Below, piece by piece: positions 1 to 12,005 of a stretch of 64,000 nt of DNA. The notes beneath the pieces are model-generated. The model was not told the origin of the DNA. It did no database searches and saw nothing but the letters and a program-made list of their open reading frames with translations. The stretch's first letter is position 1; every line of letters begins with the position of its first letter. A program made the translations under genes and the position numbers. This DNA comes from Lineolata rhizophorae (Eukaryota; Ascomycota; Dothideomycetes; Lineolatales; Lineolataceae), in NCBI GenBank assembly GCA_010093515.1, contig MU001701.1, positions 1 through 64,000 on the forward strand. The letters are read 5' to 3'.

Positions 1-32
1 GTGGTGAAGAAATTGAGGTGTAAAGCTAGCGG

Positions 33-48
33 ACGCGTCATGACGCGT
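33..48. repeat. 16-bp perfect palindrome with two ACGCGT boxes
   Basis: The sequence ACGCGTCATGACGCGT is identical to its reverse complement. ACGCGT is the MluI cell-cycle box known from yeast and fungal MBF-regulated promoters. The next gene starts about 800 bp away, so a regulatory role is only an inference. Confidence 0.5.
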
Positions 49-49
49 G

Positions 50-83
50 TCAACGCAGCCAGGGGGTCAACGCAGCCAGGGGG
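50..83. repeat. 17-bp direct repeat, two copies
   Basis: The unit TCAACGCAGCCAGGGGG occurs twice back to back without mismatch. It is non-coding and has no assigned role. Confidence 0.85.
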
Positions 84-310
84 TGGACCACGTTAGTAAT
101 ACTTTAATTATCTAATATTCCTAACTACTATTTCAAGATGAAGTATTCTACCCTTTTATACTACTTAGTATGGCATTAGGAAAATACACTCTTGTAAAAG
201 GGTATATTTCTTGTTTCTCCGTTTCTAGCTCCTCCTTCTAGTGCCCCTTCCTAGTTCCTCTACTCGTGACTCCTGCTCTTGGTTCCTCTACGTGCTCTTC
301 TACTACGTAC

Positions 311-376
311 CCTGCTATGCTATATACCCCTGCTGTGCTATATACCCCTGCTATGCTATATGCCCCTGCTATACTG
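311..376. repeat. 18-bp minisatellite, about 3.6 copies
   Basis: Units of the form CCTGCTATGCTATATACC repeat head to tail with one or two substitutions each. Open frames across it are only consequences of the repeat (runs of Tyr, Ile, Pro, Cys) and are not credible genes. Confidence 0.85.
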
Positions 377-404
377 CGTGCTCCTATGCTATAGGTATAC
401 TCCA

Positions 405-472
405 GCGCTCTGCATGCTCCAGTGCTCTGCATGCTCCTCTAGTGCTCTGCATGCTCCTAGGCTCTGCATGCT
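405..472. repeat. Minisatellite with GCTCTGCATGCTCC core, four copies
   Basis: The core occurs four times with spacers of 3 to 6 bases. It lies just downstream of the 18-bp minisatellite and is distinct from it. No coding function is apparent. Confidence 0.8.
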
Positions 473-848
473 TAACTCTATGCTATGTTGCGCGCTTACT
501 ATACACACATGTGCTCTTCATAAGGCCGAGGAGCTCTAGAAGGGCGAGCAAAGCGTAGCTCGTAATTGCTTATATAATCATACAAGAGCTGCAAGCCACT
601 GTTTATAACTAGAAGATTCTAGAGTTTTCCATCCAGTTCTGGTATATGGGTTAAAATTGTTTTCCTGCTTGCTTTCCGGGGGCTGGGATCTAGCGCTTAC
701 GTCTAAATATGGCGTGTCAATCCTTCGGTTGGACTTATTCGCCGGGATATAAGTACGACAACGCGCTCAGGTATCCGGTCCCCCTTTTCAAATCCAAGCA
801 TCTCGTTCTGCTTTACTTCAATTGTACTGCTGATTGCGAGGGACAAAA

Positions 849-1294
849 ATGTCTTCCGGAGGCGAATCGGGTGTCTACGATGGCAACTGCCACTGCGGGG
901 CAGTAAGATACACTGTGAAGCTGTCTCCTCCACTGCCCGAATACGTCGTCACTCAATGCAACTGTAGCGTCTGCACGAAGATCGGCTACCTCCTTGTTTA
1001 TCCGTCAATCGACGACTTTACCTCCACTCGAGGCGAGGACCAGTTGAAAGAGTACCGGTTTGGATCCAAGCGTCGCCCGCATCGCATGTGCGGAAATTGC
1101 GGTTGTTCAATCCTCATCGATTTGTCGGAAACTGGCCAAAATACCTACGCCCTCAACGTAAGGTCGTTTCGCTCTTATTACGTTGCAAATTCTAATGAGG
1201 ATAGGTCCGCATGTTCAAAGACGTTGACCTCGACAAGTTCAAATACAAATACGTCGACGGCAAGAACCTAGCCCTTCCGCAGTACGAAATTTAG
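849..1294 (+). CDS. GFA/CENP-V fold zinc protein (DUF636)
   Basis: Small protein of the GFA family (glutathione-dependent formaldehyde-activating enzyme-like, CENP-V fold). Exons 849-1157 and 1205-1294 give 132 residues. The intron 1158-1204 starts GTAAGG, has a TCTAATG branch-like site and ends ATAG; removing it restores the reading ALNVRMFKDVDLDKFKY and an in-frame stop. The zinc-binding cysteines of the family are visible: CHC at 14-16 followed by GAVRY, the CNCSVC cluster at 37-42, and CGNC in the middle of the protein. Family members bind zinc in a beta-tent fold; a few detoxify formaldehyde or sulfenic acids, but most have no known substrate, so no reaction is assigned. The ATG at 849 (AAAATGTC) is preferred over the upstream non-ATG extension. 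Confidence 0.85.
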
Positions 1295-1501
1295 GCGGCG
1301 CCGGAAATTGTCATGGGATTACCACTTGCGGGGGCTTTATCCCGGCTAGCCAGTCTAGCATGCAGCTCTTTGGAATAAACTCTTACATTCTCTAGTCCAA
1401 TTTGCTTCCAGCGTCTCGAACATCCAGTCATCGCGGGTATAAGTGTAGACGTAGTACCAGGCGCGGTGCATGAGAAAGCAATGAAATCGCAGCCCTGTGC
1501 G

Positions 1502-3088
1502 TTAAGAATTCAGACGAACATAATTACCTACGTTCCGTTAGCGCGGTTCCGACCCTGCGAAGCAAAGGGCTACGTACCTGGAAATTGACCTTGCCGTCCA
1601 CCAACCTTTCCCGTCCACCACTCGTTGTCGTTATCTGTGCGCTGCACGATCTCGATGACGTCGCCGGTGGTGAAGCTCAGGTCGCCCTCGGCTTGGGCTT
1701 CGTAATCGTAGAGAGCCGTGACCGTTTCGACGCCAGTCGCCTGTCCCTTGAGCTGGGACGGCTTAGGCTTCGGTGGTGGCGGTGCAGCACCCTTGGCTTT
1801 TGCGGCTGCACCCCACGAGCTCCCGGTGCTATTTGCGCGGCCGATAGAAGTCGCAGATAGTGGCGGGGAGAGTGTGTTATTTGCTGGGCTGGGACTGTAC
1901 GGAGGGGGGGGTGTTTCTGTGGAATCCAAGGTCGACCGCCGAGCGGGCTTGTTGTCAAGGGCCAACTTACCACCGCCGTACCTGGATGGCCGGTTCTTCA
2001 AGCCGCCGGTGGCCTTGAAGTGGACGATGGTCAGCTGTTCCGTGCGGTCCTTGATGTCGCCGCGTTTCTTCTCAAAAGCGGCCTCAATATCTAGCGTCAG
2101 GTCGAAGTAGCCAATATCGATGGACTGCATGCGCTCGTGCAGGGTGTAGAAAACATTGAGCTGCATGTAGTAAAAGGACTGGAATAGCGGTAGGATAAAT
2201 TCGCGCTCGAGCTTGAAGAGTTTGGGTAGCTCGTCCTTGAGGAGTTCGTTGAAATAGTTGTATTCTTCCGTGGCCATCTCAACGTCGTTCTCCGCCTTGT
2301 AGAGCGCCTTTTCGTCCTTGAGTGTCTTCTCCTTCTTGTCCTGAAGCTTCTTCAAAGCCGCGCGATGTCGGTCGTAGTCCAGCTGCTTGTGATCTCGCTT
2401 CAAGGCGGCCTTCCGGATCACCTTGATGATGTCGAGTAGTTCATTCGCCGGCTGGATGACCCGCGTCTCGATCATCTCGAGCTCCGGCTGCAACGTGCCT
2501 TGCAGGTCGCGAACGATCAGCTCGTACTCCTCGCACGCCTTTATCCCCTCGGGGTTGCCCTCCTGCACGAATGAGTCCGGATCCGACATTCGCCCGGAGA
2601 TGGGCTTGTAGATCTCGGCGCACGCCTTCGAAAACTCGATCTGGTGACTGAGCATGCCTGCAGTCCTATGGTCAGAGCACGGCACCGAAAGCGCAGGGCG
2701 GACCTACCCACCATTGATGGCGTCGAAGTACCTGATTGCTCCGTTAGCGGCTTCGTTTCGCACCCAGGCCAACGAAATACCCACTTCTTGGATTCGTCGT
2801 GCAGTTTCTTCGTCTCTTTTTCGAGCTCCTGGAACCGACGCTCGGCGTCTATATAGACCGGATCTTTGGTGTTCTCGCCCTAGACAGAATCCACAGTGTC
2901 AGCCACCCGCTCCTCCGGGTTGCCGCGGCACGGCGCCGTTTTAGTGCAAATGGCGACGAACGATGTTGAAGCGTTGCTTCACAGTTTGGGGCGCCTGAAA
3001 CGAAGCCTGTCAGCACTGTGCCATCGCTCCTGGCGGCCGACGCTGCTAGTACCCTGACAACGCCCTTCTGGAAACCCTTCCAACTCAT
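1502..3088 (-). CDS. rvs167: BAR-SH3 endocytic adaptor (Rvs167/Hob1 type)
   Basis: Membrane-curving adaptor that acts with Rvs161/amphiphysin partners at actin patches during endocytic vesicle scission. Six exons: 3088-3053, 2994-2962, 2879-2785, 2731-2712, 2657-1578 and 1527-1502, about 429 residues. The N-terminal BAR domain runs to about residue 260 ([23 protein letters not shown], long heptads [13 protein letters not shown]). A Pro/Ser linker (TPPPPYSP) follows, then a C-terminal SH3 domain ([31 protein letters not shown]). The last exon only adds NYVRLNS, which completes the SH3 fold. One intron donor is GTTCGT, weaker than the rest. The 5' exons are tiny (36, 33, 95 and 20 nt), as in other filamentous fungi. 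Divergent from nfs1 across an 811-bp shared upstream region. Confidence 0.92.
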
Positions 3089-3899
3089 GGCGCACCGGCT
3101 CTCGGGAACGGACGAACTGCGGACGAAAAGGGCGCGAGGAGGTGGGCGGTGGCGGATTATAACACGGGTTGCACTCGTCGGACGCTATATATGTCGCGGG
3201 AGGGGACCGAGGGCGGAAATACGGAGACGCGAGGTTGCGAGGCGAAAGCGGGCGGAGGAGGCAGCATTAAATCGCGAGAAGCGCAGGCGGACCGGTATGA
3301 CGACGGCAACGAGTGGCTGAGCCCGGGCTTATGTGCGCGCCGGGCGAGCCCGAGCCACCCCCGCTTGGCGTACGTCGACGGCCGACCGCGGAACTGGACG
3401 GGCGGCCGAGCTTCACGAGAAACAAACAAGCGCCGCCGTCGAGTGCCGGCGCCCGGATGTGCGCACGACGCCAGGCGCTCCGCAGCTGTGAGCGGGCGAA
3501 TTGTACAGGCAGATTGGCGCTGTGCGGCTGAGGGCGATCGCCGGACGAGTTGGGGGGCAGCCGCAGCGAAGGTGCACGGGAGTAGGACTTCCCCGCCGCG
3601 CAACGTCAAGATCCGGATCTGTCGGCGACTCGCGTGCAGACGTGTGCTCTAGTCGCATGCCTCTCTAGTCGCACGCCTCGGCAAGGCACAGCCCTGGAAG
3701 CGTGCCAGTGAGATGTTTCCGGCCCCTCGTCCCAGCCCGGCGGTCGTGGCGGTGTGGTCACGTGGCTGCGTAGTCATCCTCGGCAAAACCCCGCCCGCTT
3801 ATCAGATCTTTCTGATGCAATAGATCGTCGACGCTTGTCGCCGCTCCTCCGCTCCATCACCCTCTTTACCCATCTCGTCACCCAGTTTGCGCTTACGAA
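3089..3899. promoter_or_regulatory. Shared divergent promoter region of rvs167 and nfs1
   Basis: An 811-bp GC-rich interval lies between two start codons pointing away from each other. Open frames run on both strands but look like arginine- and proline-rich consequences of base composition. A pyrimidine-rich stretch with TTTGCGCTTACGAA precedes the nfs1 start. No protein gene is supported. Confidence 0.55.
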
Positions 3900-5655
3900 A
3901 TGTCGCACGGCGTACCCGCCACGGCGAGGCATGCCCTTGCCGGCGCCTGTGCTCGCCGCGTCTCTTGCGCCAATGCCGCCCGCCCCTCGGTGGCGGCTTT
4001 CCGCCGTGCGAGCAGCGGCGGCCGGCGAACGTACGTCTCCGAGACGAAGCCCTCCAAAGCCACGGTAAACGTGGAAAGCGCCATCAAAGCGGATCAGAAG
4101 GCGTTCGTGCAGAACGCTGGGAGGAAGCCCGAGGATGTCCAGATGCCCACCACGGGCATGGGCGCCGACACCATGATGAGCCCGGCAGCAGGAATCCTGA
4201 AGCAAGCCACCGTCATGGACCAAGGCACCCGCCCCATTTACCTCGACGCGCAGGCGACGACCCCGTTGGATCCGCGCGTTCTGGATGCGATGCTTCCATT
4301 CTACACCGGTCTCTACGGCAACCCGCATTCGCGAACGCACGCCTACGGCTGGGAGACCGAAAAAGCGGTGGAGCAGGCCCGGAAGCACATTGCGGACCTG
4401 ATTGGGGCGGATTCCAAGGAAATTATCTTTACGAGCGGCGCGACCGAAAGCAACAACATGAGCATCAAGGGCGTCGCGCGCTTCTTCGGGCGCTCCGGCA
4501 AGAAGAAGCACATCGTCACCTGTCAGACCGAGCACAAGTGCGTCCTGGACAGCGCCCGCCACCTGCAGGACGAAGGTTTCGACGTCACCTATCTTCCAGT
4601 GCAGTCCAACGGCCTGATCAGCATGGAGGAGCTCGAGGCAGCAATCCGGCCCGACACGGCCATTGTCAGCATCATGACGGTCAACAACGAGATTGGCGTG
4701 GTGCAGCCCATCGAAGAGATCGGCAAGCTCTGCCGGTCCAAGAAGGTCTTCTTCCACACCGATGCGGCGCAGGCAGTCGGAAAGATCCCGCTCGACGTGA
4801 ACAAGATGAACATCGACCTCATGTCCATCTCCGGGCACAAGATATACGGTCCCAAAGGCATCGGCGCGTGCTACGTGCGTAGGCGGCCTAGGGTCCGCCT
4901 CGACCCCATCATCAGCGGTGGTGGGCAGGAGCGAGGGTTGAGGAGCGGTACGCTCGCGCCGGCGCTCGCTGTCGGCATCGGCGAAGCAGCGCGCATCTGC
5001 AAGGAAGAGATGGAGGTAGGCTCGCCAGTTTGGTTTCCATATTGCACGGCATTCAGTGATTATACGCTTCAAAACATGCATGGCTTTCTGAGTGAGCTCG
5101 ACGGGTGTCGCAGCCGCGGAAGCAGCTGTCCGTCAACTCCGTGCTGCCAGGTAGCAGGGGTTATGAGAAACATTCCCCCTTCCATTTTCAACCCACCGTG
5201 GCGCCTATGGACCCGAACTAACGTTGAAATAGTACGACAAGAAGCGCATCACGGCGCTCTCCAACCGCCTATTGTCCGGGCTGCTCTCGCTAGAGCACAC
5301 GTCCCAGAATGGTGACCCGGATCGCCACTACCCAGGCTGCGTAAACATCTCGTTCGCCTACATCGAAGGTGAGTCGCTGTTGATGGCCCTCAAAGATATT
5401 GCGCTTTCCTCTGGCAGTGCCTGCACGTCGGCTTCGCTTGAGCCAAGCTACGTGCTCCGGGCTTTGGGCAACAGCGACGAGAGCGCACATAGTAGCATCC
5501 GATTTGGCATTGGACGGTTCACGACGGAGGCGGAGGTCGACTACGTGCTCAATGCCGTCAAAGAGCGGGTTACGTTCCTGCGGGAGCTGAGCCCGCTTTG
5601 GGAGCTGGTTCAGGAAGGCATTGATTTGAACACGATTGAGTGGAGCCAGCATTGA
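3900..5655 (+). CDS. nfs1: Mitochondrial cysteine desulfurase Nfs1
   Basis: PLP enzyme that takes sulfur from cysteine to make alanine and a protein-bound persulfide for Fe-S cluster assembly on Isu, and for tRNA thiolation. Exons 3900-5015 and 5233-5655 give 512 residues. An Arg/Ala-rich mitochondrial presequence precedes the mature part, which opens near [17 protein letters not shown]. Visible signatures are [13 protein letters not shown], the PLP lysine in [22 protein letters not shown], and the persulfide cysteine in [13 protein letters not shown]. The C terminus TIEWSQH is the conserved Isu-binding end. The single intron is 217 nt; reading through it would end the protein at 5315. Its removal joins EEM-E to [16 protein letters not shown] as in orthologues. 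Length matches the family. Confidence 0.96.
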
Positions 5656-6209
5656 GGGCCGGGCAAGCGCGTTTCCATTCTTGTACTCTGATCTCGTTGA
5701 ATAGACCGCCCTGGTAATTATTTCCCCCGTGCCGCTGAGTTTATAGGACTGTCAATGCATGTGCCTGGCGACTTGCCGGTCCGGCATTTTGTATAGTGTC
5801 ACACGGCTGGGAATTGCATTCGTGTACAGCCACACGCGACCGTAATGCGAAAGAGGTTTGGCCGTAGCCCCTGGGATCGAGAGCACGCCTGTATGTGACT
5901 TGCACGAAACCTGAAGCCGGTCCCGTGATGCCGGCCCAGTGCACACCCGCCGCAAGGCTAGCCGAGTCTTGGCTGCGGGCGGGAGTGGCGCCGCCGACGA
6001 TGATCCAAGCTCCCGGCCGCAACACGTACGTAGTATGGAGGCACACGCAGCCATGATCTCCCCGCCGCGACCGCACGACCGCTGCAAAGAGATTGTGTCA
6101 AGGTAGTTTTTTGCCCCGCCGCGCGGTCACGTCGGGTGCTCGTTGCGCCGCGCGAAGCCGCTCCCGAACGCCCACGTCCACCCGCCGCGACGCCCGTTAG
6201 GCCACAACC
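5656..6209. other. Intergenic: nfs1 3' end and vps23 promoter
   Basis: The 554-bp stretch holds the nfs1 3' region and the upstream region of vps23. Short frames occur but have no family resemblance. I see no RNA gene here. Confidence 0.4.
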
Positions 6210-8112
6210 ATGTCGGCCGTCCCCGACAGGGTTCTCAACTGGCTCTACAGTGCCCTCATAAACGTATGCCGCCAGACTCCTCGTCGCCCTCTCGCAGAAC
6301 TGCTAACGCGCGCTGCCGCGCGCAGGAGTATCGCGACGTGAATCGGACGTACAGCGACGTCGCCGAGACGCTCTCCCACTTCCCGTCCCTCAAACCGCGC
6401 ACCGAGGTGTTCAGTACGTGACCCCGCGTGGTCCGCGCAAACCGGCCAGAAATAACTATACTCACGCTCCCTCCAGCCTACGACAATGGCACCTCCGCCC
6501 TTTTGCTGCTCCTTGCCGGGACCGTTCCGGTCATGTTTCGCGGCACTGTGTATCGGTTCCCGCTGGCGGTGTGGGTGCCGCACGCGTATCCCCACGAGTC
6601 GCCCATCGTGTTCGTGACGCCGACTCAAGACATGTTGGTCCGTCCCGGGCAGCACGTCGCCGCAGACGGGAGGGTCTACCATCCATACCTAGCGCAGTGG
6701 GCGAAGTATTGGGACGTAGGTGCACGCCGAGCGTGGGTTCCGGAACGCGCTAAGACCCGTCCAGAAATCTTCGGTGCTCGACTTCCTCGCCGTCCTCCGC
6801 GGCGTGTTCTCCAAGGAGCCGCCGGTCCGCTCAGCGCAGCAAGGCTATTCGCCCCCGCAGCCAGCTCCACAACCTCCGCCCGTACCACCGCCTCCTGAAG
6901 AGTGGCGGCGATCCCAGTTACCCTCGCAAGAGACTTCGCCGAGTCCCGCGCAAGTGCGCCAACCTCCTCAACCTCCTCAACCACCTCCTAAACCACCGAA
7001 GCCACACGAGGCGACCGCAAGTCCCGGACCACAGCAAGAACCGCAACAGCCTTCCGTGCCGCTACCTCCTCCCCTACCACCGCTTCCACCCGATGCTGCT
7101 GCTCGGTATGCCAACACCCACGGCTCCGGGAACCAACCGCTTCAACCGCAGTTTCATGCTCACCCGGGCGACTTTGGAGGGCAACACGGGGCTGCGCCCA
7201 TTCCTCCGCATCCATCGGCCACTCACCAGGTTCAGCCGCCTCTAGAGGCCCGGAATCGCGGATTTGACTTCCCCGTAAGCCCCCATCTCCCCCCTCCCTA
7301 AAGCCCAGTCTCAACAGCTCTCTTATCTCCAAAATCAGCAGGGAGTGCCTATCGGAACTGGTTATGTTGGCGCAGGTGCGGCTCCTCAACCACGGCCTGG
7401 GCCACCCCCTCCACCACCCGAGCAATCGCAGGTCCCACAATTTTCGTACTCCCAACAGTTTCAAACCTACCCTCCTCCGTATCAGCCTCCGCCTTCCACC
7501 CTTCAGCCTCCTCGCGAATCTATTCCTGACCTGCTCTCGTCGCCACTTGACGTCACGCTACCGAGCCAAGATCCCGCCAACGCACCTCCGCCAGCCCCCC
7601 CGATCCCGCCGAATCCGGAAAAGGATGCGCTCTTGAAAGCGATATCGCAGTCGCTCATCAACCAGCTACGTAAGGCGGTAGAAGAGCATGCTGCCGCGCT
7701 GCCGGCCCTCAACGCGCAAAATGCGGCGCTCCGTCAGGCGCACGCCCGCCTCGAAGGCGAGATGCGCGCGCTTCGCGCGCTCGACGAAGACCTAGCGTCC
7801 AACGAACGCGCGCTACATCAGAGCATTCATTCAGCCGACAGGGTGATTGCGGAGGCGGCACGTATGGAGCGGCCGGACGTGGATGCGGTTCTCGTCGCGC
7901 CGACGGTGGTGGCGAGCCAGCTGTATTCACTCGTGGCCGAAGAGAGGGCCGCCGCCGAGACGGCGTTTGTGCTCGCAAAGGCACTAGACCGGGGCCGTCT
8001 CAGCTGCGATGTTTTCGTTAGGCAGACGCGAGCAATTCACAGGGACGCGTTTTTGAAAAAGGCTTTGATAAAGAAGATTGCCAGAGGTATCGGATTAGAA
8101 GAGGGCAGATGA
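6210..8112 (+). CDS. vps23: ESCRT-I subunit Vps23/TSG101
   Basis: Subunit of endosomal ESCRT-I that binds ubiquitinated cargo and passes it into the multivesicular body pathway; in filamentous fungi it also serves ambient pH signalling with PalA/Rim20. Exons 6210-6263, 6326-6413, 6477-6715, 6765-7274 and 7309-8112 give 564 residues. The N-terminal UEV domain covers about residues 1-145 (RVLNWLY, YSDVAETLSHFPSL, VPHAYPHESPIVFV, GRVYHPYLAQWAKYW). A long Pro-rich linker follows, then a coiled coil (LRQAHARLEGEMRALRALDE) and a C-terminal steadiness box ending FLKKALIKKIARGIGLEEGR. All four introns are short and in frame. The active-site cysteine of true E2 enzymes is absent, as expected for a UEV. 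Confidence 0.95.
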
Positions 8113-8321
8113 GAATTCGATCGGTCGAGATTGTAGGGGTCTAGCGCCCTCTTGGTAAGGTTGGGCGGCCGCTATAGGGGTAGGAACAACACACGGGAGC
8201 ATCACAATACACTGAAAGAGTCACCCCGATTGCGAGTGATATTGCTATTCGACGTCAGGTATCCGGTGAATTTCATGCCGAACCTCGCGCGTCGAGGCGT
8301 CGGTTGGTATGCCGCCTCGAT

Positions 8322-9088
8322 TCATCTCGTCATCCTGATGAGCTCCCTCAGCTCGCCCCCTTCAACCCACTCGCCGGAAGACGTGGTGGTGGCGCCGCCG
8401 CTCATTCCGCCGGGGCTAACGCCCCATCCCTCCCCAAGCTCGCCGACGACGCGAGCGGGCTGGCCGCCGACAACCGAAAAGGACGGCACGACCATGTTGG
8501 CGGGAACGATGGAGCCGGGCAAGATCTTGACGCAGTCCTTGACGATGACGCCGGCCTGCAGGATGCTGTTCTCGCCGATGTGCACGTGCGAGCCGATGCT
8601 GGCGGCGGAGACGGTCGAGCCGGGCCCTGGGCGCGCACAGGCGTCAGTTCAAACAAACGCCCGGATCGGCCCTCCACCACGCCATCTCCGGGAGCGCCTC
8701 ACCGATGAAGACGTTGTCGCCGATGCGCAGCGGATAGTAGCTCACTTGGCCCCTGCTGATCCTGCTGGGCGGCTTGATGACGCAGCCCTGCGAGATGAAG
8801 GTGTACCTCCCGACGTTGATGGCCGTGGCGGGCGCCTTGGCGTCGGCGCCGTCGGTCCGCCGCTGCAGGTCGCCGCGGAGGTAGGCGTCGGCCTGGATCA
8901 CCGTCTTGCCGCCGAGCGTGATGTTGGCCGTGCCTGTGATGTTGGCGCGCCGCGAGACCTTGTTGCCGGTGTCCTGCGAGCGAGCCTGTGTCAGCTGCCG
9001 TCCCGTCGCCGGTCGGCGCGTGGGGCCGTACCGTCTCGATGTACTCGCCCTTCTGGGCCTTTCGACCCCCGGCGCTCTGCCTGGACAT
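8322..9088 (-). CDS. Dynactin p25 subunit (DCTN5), left-handed beta helix
   Basis: Pointed-end subunit of dynactin that helps dynein bind cargo, notably early endosomes in fungi. Exons 9088-9032, 8973-8703 and 8626-8322 give 210 residues. The protein opens KGEYIET then DTGNKVSRRANI, followed by hexapeptide repeats that build a left-handed beta helix (GGKTVIQADAYLRGDL, INVGRYTFISQGCVI, YYPLRIGDNVFIG, SIGSHVHIGENS, SFSVVGGQPARVVGEL). Intron 2 starts GTGAGG and ends GCCCAG; removing it rebuilds the continuous FIGPGSTVSAASIG repeat. Its 3' end faces vps23 only 210 bp away, and its start is divergent from the Arf gene. Confidence 0.93.
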
Positions 9089-9849
9089 GGCTCGGAATGC
9101 GGCCGGGAGGTGAGGTTGGGTGCGCGGAGGTCTGAGCCCGGCGATGCCGCGATAGACGCACGCGAGCCGCGGGCCGCGGCGTTCGGCAGCGGCCGAGGGC
9201 CCCGGGCGGCTGCCGCGGCTGGCGGCGCGCGGCGACCTGCAGCGGTGCACGAGCGGCCTGCAGCCCCCGGCCCTAGCGAAATGAAACACCCGCCGCGACC
9301 ACGAGCACCCACAAGCTTCAACTCCACGGCCCAGCCAGCTGCCAGCCCCCTATCTGCCGCTCCGCTCTCCCTCTCCCCCTTTCCCTGCCCCCGTTGCACC
9401 TTGCGTCGCCCGCCACCCACCCCCTCGCAAGCCCTTTCCCAACCCCCACGCGGGCCGCCTCTTCCTCCCATCCGTCTTCCCATCATCCCCTACCACGTCT
9501 TCCCTGTCGATAATATCACCGCCCGCCCTCTCTCCAACCTCCTCCCCGTCGCTCTTCCTTTCTCGTGTTTTGCGGCCAGCCACAGTCTCCAATCGCACGT
9601 CCTCGAAGTTTCTGCCGCTCCGCCGACCGCGTGCCGTCTCTGCCTTCGCTTCCCTTAGCGCTTCACTTCCCGTCCAGACCAAGGCTCGCCACGCCGCCCC
9701 TGCAATCTTGCGAGCGAGTGACGCCCTTCGGCTTTCCACACCACTGAATTACTTCTTCTGGCAAGTGGGCAAGCTTTCCGTGCCATTCCGGATCTGATCC
9801 GCAAGCCGCGCGCAACTCCGTCCCCGCTCGCTCGCACCCCGCCGCGACC
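9089..9849. promoter_or_regulatory. Shared divergent promoter of dynactin p25 and arf6
   Basis: The 761-bp interval between two divergent start codons is GC-rich near p25 and strongly pyrimidine-rich (CT tracts 9300-9550) toward the Arf gene. CT tracts of this kind mark many fungal core promoters. No coding signal is convincing. Confidence 0.5.
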
Positions 9850-10578
<729 letters not shown>

Positions 10579-12005
10579 ATATTCTGCTTGTGGATCGCAT
10601 CTCCCCCGTCTCTATGTTCCGTGTGATATACCCCCTCACTTGTTTTCAAAAGTCGATACTTTCTTTGCCTCGGTGCCTACCTTGGCAGCCTTAGCCCTTG
10701 GCGGAAACCGATCTTCATGGTATAGGAGGTCTTTGGCTGGTGTTGTTGATATTCTTGTACTCTGTCTTAATAGTCTTTTTGTTCATTGCGTGTTTGATAC
10801 TCCTGCACTTGTTTCCCAGCAAGTGTGGGCTGAATGCTTGGGCAATGTTAGCGTGGAGTTCAAATTCCCTTTTGGTTTGGTCATTTTTCCCTGTACGGTA
10901 GATGGTCGTGATCATTTCATGCTTAACGCAGCGGCACCGGCCTTCGAGTGAAGATCACTTGGAAGATCAACGGGGTCTTTTCTGTCCGGCAAACAATACG
11001 ACGGATTCTACGAAATGAGTTCTATTTCTCGTGCCGAGAACTATTGCCCCTCATCTTAGTCGATAAACTTGCTTAACTATAGTCATATGAAGAATTCACT
11101 AACTCACTCCTCAGTTTCCCCGCTTAAAACTTCAACATCTTCCAGACAACTCGGGCCCTATACCATCAAACACGCTGATATATATATATATTAGCTAATC
11201 CAATGGCATTTACAATTGCACCAGATACTCCAAAATATCAATTGTGCCTTGGTACCGCTTGCACGCTGCAACACTATCCTAATGCAGGGCACCACTTCGG
11301 ACTGAAACTCAGGCTGTAAAACTTCCCCTAGTCGTCCCACAGGCCCATATAGGGACGCAGAATGTCTTCGGTCCAGTCCACTTGGCATATGAAACGAGCC
11401 CGTGCCATGAGATCGAAACGATTAAAGAGAATCGGCGCACCAGAAGTAGCGGCGTATCTCAGCCTCCTATCTTGGCCTTGGCCGTTTGGCTGCAGTTCGG
11501 GGGAAACCCGAGAGATATATGCAAATTAATACGAGGAACAGGATAGCAATCGGGATTGTCGATAGGTTCGGAATTCTAGGATTAGATGTTGGGGCCCTGC
11601 AGTGCAAACGAGATCCTACTACCGGCCCCCCTCGAGTGCGGCTGCCCACATTGGTACCTGACTCAATCACCTGCATCAGTGGTCCTGGGAGCCACTAACG
11701 CCGAAAATCGTCGGAAACCTGCGGAAGTGCAATCAGCATGAATTCGTTGTTGCAGCTGTTGCATCTCTCAATTTATTAGCCGTATGTGAAGTCGGGAGCT
11801 CACTTCCTCCGATGGTCCTATAGCATACGATCACGAAGTGCTGTAAATAGTACCTGAGCAAGTCGCTAGCATAGAATTCATGGATTTGTCGGCTTGAAAT
11901 CTCTGAGAGCGCTGTTCTTCACCTGCACATGAGTTCTCATAAAAACAAGAAGTTTAGATGCCCGAGAAATAACTTTTTTTTTTCTAAACAACCATAGTGG
12001 GCGCG
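10579..12005. other. Convergent intergenic region, no gene seen
   Basis: The 1.4-kb stretch lies between the 3' ends of arf6 and the phosphomannose isomerase gene. It is relatively AT-rich, with an (AT)n run near 11178-11192 and a T-run near 11972. No frame resembles a protein family, and no RNA gene was recognised. Confidence 0.4.

Noticed and set aside
241-558. Cys/Tyr/Leu-rich small open frames near the left edge
   Set aside because: They are translations of the minisatellites and show no signal beyond the repeat pattern.
3774-5081. 435-codon open frame on the minus strand across nfs1
   Set aside because: It is antisense to the nfs1 exon, follows from GC-rich codon usage and has no family motif, while the plus strand carries a complete cysteine desulfurase.
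8152-9135. 327-codon open frame on the plus strand opposite dynactin p25
   Set aside because: Antisense to an intact, spliced dynactin p25 gene, with composition-driven residues only.
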